Below are positions 58,707-64,000 of a stretch of DNA of 64,000 nt, piece by piece. Below the pieces are notes generated by a model. The model searched no databases, was not told the origin of the DNA, and saw nothing but the letters and a program-made list of their open reading frames with translations. The stretch's first letter is position 1; each line of letters begins with the position of its first letter. The position numbers and the translations under genes were made by a program. Location of the stretch: NCBI GenBank assembly GCA_037042185.1, contig JAXQJY010000024.1, forward strand, positions 62,001-126,000. The letters are read 5' to 3'. This stretch comes from Sordariomycetes sp. S80-01Y. Taxonomy: Eukaryota > Ascomycota > Sordariomycetes.

Positions 58707-61364
58707 GCTGGGAAAGCGAGTGGACGAGGATTCGACTCGTCATGCAGAGATTGTTCGGGGCTCAGGCAAGCATGGAGATGCGCGGTGCGGTGCGGTGCGG
58801 TGCGGTTGGCCAGCGGAAGGCAGCGAGGACAAGCGACGTAAATCGAGACGGCCGTGGAGGGTGCTCAGGAGAGTAGACCGGGAGGCAATGTGCGGGCGAC
58901 ACAGCTACGCCAATGGACCTATGCGTGGCCCGGATAGGCAGTGGTGGCACCGGGTGGTGGTGTTGTGAGATGACAAACGGCACAAGGTGAGACTTGAAAC
59001 GCAAGGAAGGCTGCCTGGGCAGTGGGCTGCTCTTCAAGCTCGCAGCTTCCAACGACTCGGAGGCGGCACTGGAAAAGGTCAAATTGGCGCTGATGCGGCA
59101 CTGGCGTAATTGCAAAAGCTCCGGGGGTTCCTGCTTCCAAGCTGCTCAGGTGGATTTTCCAAGACTCGGATATCAACGTTCCAAGGTTGAGCGACTCGAG
59201 CCTGCCAATGCCAATGTCAATGGGGATCGAGGTGGGGCGATGAGGGAAACAAACTTGGAGCAGCAACCAGGTGAAGTCGGGTCTGATGCCAATTGCTGCG
59301 AATGCGAGGGAATGTGGGAGCAGAGAGAAGTGTCACCGGCAATGATGATGGAGGAGGCCCCCCCAGCAAGTTGCACTGCCCGCTCCCACACGTACACACC
59401 GAATGCGTTGCTCGGTGCGTGCTCGGACGTTCAGGAGGTTGGCAGCAGGCAATTGAGTTTGACCTCGTATCGGTCCTAACTTGGACAGGCTTGATGACGT
59501 CGGACGCTCGTTGCTGGTGGATCTCGGCCGCAGCTTGGCTTTTGGCCTTGTTCGAGAAAATGGGAATTGGGATTGCGATGGCGGAAGGGGATGAAACAGC
59601 AATTACGAGGAGAGGGTCTATTCCACGGGAAGCAAACAATAACTCAAGAGCACGCTGACCTATTTGCGCGCGCACTCAGAGGCGGCGTCAGTGTGTGCGC
59701 TCCTGGATGGCGGATGCAACGTGAATACGATGTTTTCTGCTGATGGCGCGGCATGTGTGCTAATCCGATTTCGATGATGCACCCTCAAAAGCCCATATTT
59801 GCAACGTCAGGCCGAACCTTCAATGGCCGCAACGGTCGTGTCGGCCCCATTCCCCGTTTTCGCTCCGAGGCCTCCCCTTTCTCCTTGGATACGCCTGCGT
59901 GTCATGAGGCTGTCGAGTACACAGCAGCAATTGGAAAAGTCTCAATCATCGCCCCGAGGACGGGCTAGACCCTGGATCTGACGATGAGCTTCTCGCCCCT
60001 CCCGTCCGCGGCAAGCAGTTTTTGCATGCACATACGTCTTGGCGCATTCGACCGATGCGACTTTCGGGATTGGCCAGAGTTGATGATCCTCTTTGAAGGC
60101 TCGCGGCTTTTTAAAACTCACGACAAGCGTCCGAGACCTGAGAAGGAGCATGTCTTGGTGCCGCGTGCGGAAGACTTATCGCAGGATCGACTCAGGCCGC
60201 CACGCAACGCTATGCCGTGCATCGACGTCGCCCTTCCCCAGATACTGCTGGCGTGCATAAGGTTCACGCCGACAGTGTAGCACCGCTTTGGAGGCGGAGG
60301 TGCTGGTAACACAATGTTGCATGAGCCCAGCTAGAGGCAGTTAATCTCTTGATTAGCCCCGGATCAAGCAAACCCCCATCTTAGATCCTGTAGAAACAGA
60401 CGCACGGCGACAGATCTCGATCAGGCTGCGTAGAGTTCTGGTCGCTAGGCAGTGATCTCAGCCAAGCTGACAGGGGTCTGAATGAGTTTGGACACTACGC
60501 CGTGCTGTTTGATTTGTCCTCCGAAGTGATCGCTTTGCGAGCTTTTCCAGCACTATCATGGCGAACATAAGACAAGTCTCACATTGGCCGAGCTAATAAT
60601 GCCAAATCATGCTCTTCTCGACCAGGAGAAGGAAAGGCAGGGCGGTCTGCCAACTGTCGCTACTGAATTGATAAGCCCTTGGCAGCCCTGTACAGCAAAA
60701 TATGCCGGGGACAAGAAAGTCGTGAACGCAAGAAGTGCCAATCGCCGGGTCTAATTGGCCGGAACCAGGCCGGGCTGGAAGCCATGGCGACCGAGTCGCT
60801 GGCCCAGGCATTGCCAGTGCCAGGGCAGGCCAAGGAGGGCTGCCGGGCTCCGGTGTGCTGCAGCTGGAGTGCGTGCATGGCCAATCTCCAGATGGAATGT
60901 GAGGGCTTCTCCCTTGCTGCGGCTGTCTTCAGCCACAAGAATTCGAAAAGAACCACAAGAAGAAGAAGAAGCCAAAGATATCGACAGATCGATAAGCCAG
61001 CCGTGCCAAATACTCAGTAAACACAACCGAGCTCGAGTAGCACGTGGTGATGATGTGAACCGAAGGAGGGCATCCCGAACCCTGTACGTAGGCGCCTGCA
61101 CAGTGCGGCCTCACGCCAGGACCGCTATGACCACCAGTGGGCGGCGGGCACTTGCAGTCACTCCACCAACTGCCACAGGCTGGCAGCGCATCCACCAGCC
61201 ACCAATCCACCCGCAATCCCTCAGGCTTGTCTGTAACTGAGCAACCACCTCACTTCACATCCCAGCTCTTGACTCCTCCTTCCATCCAGATTCAGACCCT
61301 TCCACCAGGCCGACTTCCAGACCTCGATCTTCATTCGCATTAGACGACGTATCTGCAATATCAC
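58707..61364. other. Long gene-poor stretch
   Basis: About 2.7 kb with only short frames. It holds the metallopeptidase promoter, with a (GCGGT)5 repeat, and the promoter of the next gene. Frames at 58994-59479 and 59293-59658 have no protein-family signal. No RNA gene was recognised. Confidence 0.45.
58782..58806 (+). repeat. (GCGGT)5 microsatellite
   Basis: Five perfect copies of GCGGT lie about 80 bp upstream of the metallopeptidase start, probably in its 5' leader or promoter. Confidence 0.9.
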
Positions 61365-62521
61365 ATGGACACAGCCGTAGCAGCCATGTCCTCCCCTTGG
61401 AAGAAACAACCCGAGGACGTTGTCGACTCGGTCCTCAGACGGGCAGAAGTCAGCAAGGTGCGTGCCCTCCCCCTCTTTACCTCGCAACATCGGACGAAGC
61501 AGTGACTGACGTGTTGGACAAACAGATTGCCCGTCATCTCCAAGGCCGCCTCGCCCTCGCATCTTTCAAGGCAAAGCACGGCTGGGAAGACCTCACCCTC
61601 GACACCATCGAGCCCAAGTTCGAGGAGGAACTCCGCCGCCGCCGAGCTCTCGACCCCGACATTCACTCCGATTCTTCGTCGTCCGGTGGGTCTGATTTGC
61701 CCTACCCTTCGTCGAGAAACAACCATGGAAATGCTCTCATGAGTAGCCCTCTCAAGGCGCCCTTGTTCAGCGATGCCGTGGGTTCGAGCAATGGCTCTAG
61801 CGGGCACAGGAAGAGGACATACCTCGCTTCCTTCGACGGCGCCGGTCTGGGATTGAGCAGCCCCAGCAAAAAGTTCAGAGCTTCGCCTACTGCGCACAAG
61901 AGCTTCTCCGGGCATGTTACTTGGAAAGATTCGCACCAGCTGTCGCAGTCTTCGCCAATCAAGCCTCGGCGCCAACAGCACTTTACCACATCCAACGGCC
62001 CAGACGTCTCCTTTTTCCAGACTCGCGGGCTGAGCAGCGCTCAGCTCACGTCCCCCAACTTCGCCGCCCCGGACGACGACGATGACGATTTACTGCCTGC
62101 GCACTCGTTCAACGTGCAGTCATCCCCGCCGCGCACTCCCCCGCGCACACGGCGCAACGCCTCTCTCTCTAGACCGAACGGCAAACCGCCTGCCGCCGGC
62201 GACGAGGGCGCTGACCTTCTGGTCTACCTTGCCAACTCGCCTTCTCCCGCAGTCAAAAACGGCCGTAGAACGATGGAGCCGCCCAGCACACCCCCCCAAA
62301 AGGGCAAGAACCTCGATCTGCCATCCTCGATGATGACCACGCCTGGGGGAGGTAATCTCTTCCCCAACACACCAGGTCAGAACTTCGATTTGGCAGACTT
62401 TGTCAACATCACACCGTCTCCGGCGCAAAAACCTTGGAAGACACCTTCCGCCCTTGCCTCCGCCAGAACGCCCCTCAGTGCCGCTCGACGGCGCTTGACC
62501 TTTGACGAACCCCAGCCATGA
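61365..62521 (+). CDS. Whi5/Nrm1-like G1/S repressor candidate
   Basis: Two exons, 61365-61457 and 61526-62521, joined in phase 0 across a 68-nt intron with a CTGAC branch-like site, give 362 residues. The N-terminus reads MSSPWKKQPEDVVDSVLRRAEVSK and then IARHLQGRLALASFKAKHG, a helix like the short core of the fungal Whi5/Nrm1 family. The middle and C-terminus are disordered and full of Ser/Thr-Pro sites, for example SSPPRTPPRTRR and STPPQKGK. Two short blocks, ADLLVYLANSPSP and NFDLADFVNITPSPAQKPW, resemble motifs by which such repressors hold SBF/MBF. If so, it would be phosphorylated by the G1 CDK. The family call is from memory and tentative; the gene itself is well supported. Confidence 0.6.
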
Positions 62522-63492
62522 GTTGCCCTGGGTTGGCTGAGATGAGGACAGAAGTTCATTTTCTTTGTACATGATACCACGACGCCATTTTACTCTCTAC
62601 TTTTTGTTGACAGGGTTTTGTGGGTGCTATTTTTACTTGTTGCCAACGGGCTTTGCTCGTTATAGTGGCTGTTGGATTGCTGTTTTACGAAGCGGGCGTT
62701 ACGATTTGGGGCCGGGAGCATGCCAGGCCTCAGGAGGCTTCCCACACTGTGGAAACTCTTTACTTACCAGCAGACGGTTCAGCTGTCAACTTTGCGAGAA
62801 ACTCCACCACAGAGGGGGGCGTAATGATCTCGATGGAACTTCAATAGAATTATCATCACTCTCTGTCGTCCTGCTGCCAGTCTCATTCGTGCATCAGATA
62901 GGGTCGAGGGTGCGTTAGCTGCTCTTTTTTCTACTAGCGCGGAGATCAATTAACGCGTTGTCGCGTCTTTTTCGCGAAGGCCGTCGCGCGATCGCCCATT
63001 CGGGGCCAATCAGCGCTGCGACGCATGTCGTCACGCGAATGTGTCGCGATGGTGTCGCGTCGAGTCGCGAGATTGAGTCCGGTCCGACGAGGGGCGTTCA
63101 ATGAAAGCTGATTTTGCGAGGCCACCGATGAGCTTCGGTGAGGATGGCACAGGACATGGTGGTGGGCGGATGCTGAGCTGGGGAGACGACGTTGGAGTCG
63201 AGATACAAGCTAGGACCCAATAAAAGATGCACGGCGTGGACTTATTGATACATGTATATATTCACGACAAGCCAGTCGAGCTTGCTTCCCCTAGTATGTA
63301 TAGTATAACAGCATTATTTGCAATGCAAACGAGCGTGCCCATTTTCCAACCCCGCGATGCCATGCTATGGTATACCCAAAACGCCTGGAGATGCCCGATC
63401 CCTGCCAAAGCTTTCCCAACGTGATCTCAATTTGCGGCGTGCAAGATACATTGGACGTCCGCCTTCCCTAGATTCCCAGGTACCCTTCATGA
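62522..63492. other. Intergenic with a dense CGCG cluster
   Basis: About 970 bp between two converging genes. Nine CGCG tetramers fall within about 62953-63069, including an ACGCGT (MCB-like) hexamer at 62953-62958. Short frames at 62565-62918 look random. Confidence 0.6.
62953..63069. promoter_or_regulatory. CGCG-rich cluster with an ACGCGT site
   Basis: The core TCGCG occurs repeatedly on both strands in about 115 bp, including palindromic TTCGCGAA and AACGCGTT. MCB sites (ACGCGT) bind the MBF factor in yeasts. It lies 3' of both flanking genes, so it is either the promoter of an unannotated transcript or chance. Only the sequence pattern is certain. Confidence 0.35.
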
Positions 63493-64000
63493 TCAGCTAG
63501 CCTTCCCAATCCCGGGGCTCCTCTCGTCAGCCCACCTCAACGCTTCAACCCCCACATCCCCCCTTCCGTTTCCCCTGTTGTTCCGATCGCTCCAATCCTC
63601 ACTCAGGCTGCTGACCCTGCTGGTAAAGCTTTTCAAGCTACCTTCGCGTGTGTTGGCCCTCGTGTTGCCCCGCGTGGAAGCTACTTCCGGCACAGCGACC
63701 AGGGTCCCCGGATGAGGTTCGATTTCCAAGTCGAACTGGTCGGACCGCACAGCACCGCGACTCAAGGGTGTGTCTGTCTGATGTCGATTCGGGGGCGTCG
63801 CGGTCCCGGAGTGGTGGTAGGGAGCAGTGGACTGTTGTCGCAGCGGTGAGGATGTTTGGCGGTGGAGCGATCCTGTTCTTGAACGACCTGGTTGCCCTCG
63901 AGGGTCGTAGGTCGTAGCTGCGAGCGGAAGGGGCTGGATGGAGTTGGCGTCGGTAAAGGGGTTGCGAAGGGGTGGTGTCTGGTGTACGGCATAGCCTTCT
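63493..64000 (-). CDS. 3' end of an unknown gene (partial)
   Basis: A minus-strand frame stays open from the stop at 63493 to the right edge, giving 168 visible residues. The segment is Ser/Thr/Arg/Pro-rich and disordered (for example SLKSFTSRVSSLSEDWSDR), with a short conserved-looking part DQFDLEIEPHPGTLVAVPE. It could be the cytoplasmic tail of a membrane protein or the end of a regulator. No family was recognised; the N-terminus lies outside the window. Confidence 0.6.
   Translation of the reverse strand, partial: EGYAVHQTPPLRNPFTDANSIQPLPLAATTYDPRGQPGRSRTGSLHRQTSSPLRQQSTAPYHHSGTATPPNRHQTDTPLSRGAVRSDQFDLEIEPHPGTLVAVPEVASTRGNTRANTREGSLKSFTSRVSSLSEDWSDRNNRGNGRGDVGVEALRWADERSPGIGKAS

Overview
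The window is nuclear DNA of a filamentous ascomycete (Pezizomycotina). The genes are compact and mostly split by short GT-AG introns of about 44-60 nt with CTAAC/CTGAC-like branch sites. The proteins are typical of that group: a Fus3/Kss1-type MAP kinase ending as in Pmk1-class kinases, a fungal Zn2Cys6 regulator, a fungal pyruvate decarboxylase and a metallopeptidase-jacalin fusion. A Dothideomycete is possible, but sequence reading alone cannot settle the class. All exon joins given here were made by hand from reading frame, splice sites and family knowledge.

Layout, left to right: COQ9 (+), SMC6 (-) divergent from an Ecdysoneless/SGT1 gene (+), an APH-like gene with a degenerate catalytic loop (-), a gene-poor stretch, TAN1 (-), pyruvate decarboxylase (-), a decayed or badly modelled gene in AT-rich DNA at 16.2-17.3 kb, ERV1 (-) divergent from HEM4 (+), OXR1 (-), the MAP kinase (-), SEC24 (-) divergent from a small membrane protein gene (+), a Zn2Cys6 regulator (-), exportin MSN5 (-, eleven exons), DPH7 (-) divergent from a DUF1917/Bles03 gene (+), NAA30 (-) divergent from LRO1 (+), LDB17 (+), SLM1-like (+), GAR1 (+), CHO1 (-), a zinc metallopeptidase-jacalin gene (-), a Whi5/Nrm1-like repressor candidate (+), and the 3' end of an unknown gene (-) running off the right edge.

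This is mostly a housekeeping region rather than a cluster of one pathway. Several genes touch common themes. Mitochondria and heme: COQ9, ERV1, HEM4, OXR1. Lipid and membrane signalling: LRO1, CHO1, SLM1. Endocytosis and secretion: LDB17, SEC24. RNA and translation: TAN1, GAR1, DPH7, NAA30. Cell cycle and signalling: SMC6, the MAP kinase, the Whi5-like gene, MSN5. Many neighbours share short divergent promoters.

I saw no tRNA, rRNA, CRISPR array, transposon or virus-derived element. The points most worth a second look are a GC-AG intron that splits the zinc cluster of the regulator, a probable 12-nt terminal microexon in SEC24, the APH-like protein that lacks the usual His-Gly-Asp, the degenerate gene at 16.2-17.3 kb, and a dense CGCG/MCB-like cluster downstream of the Whi5-like gene.
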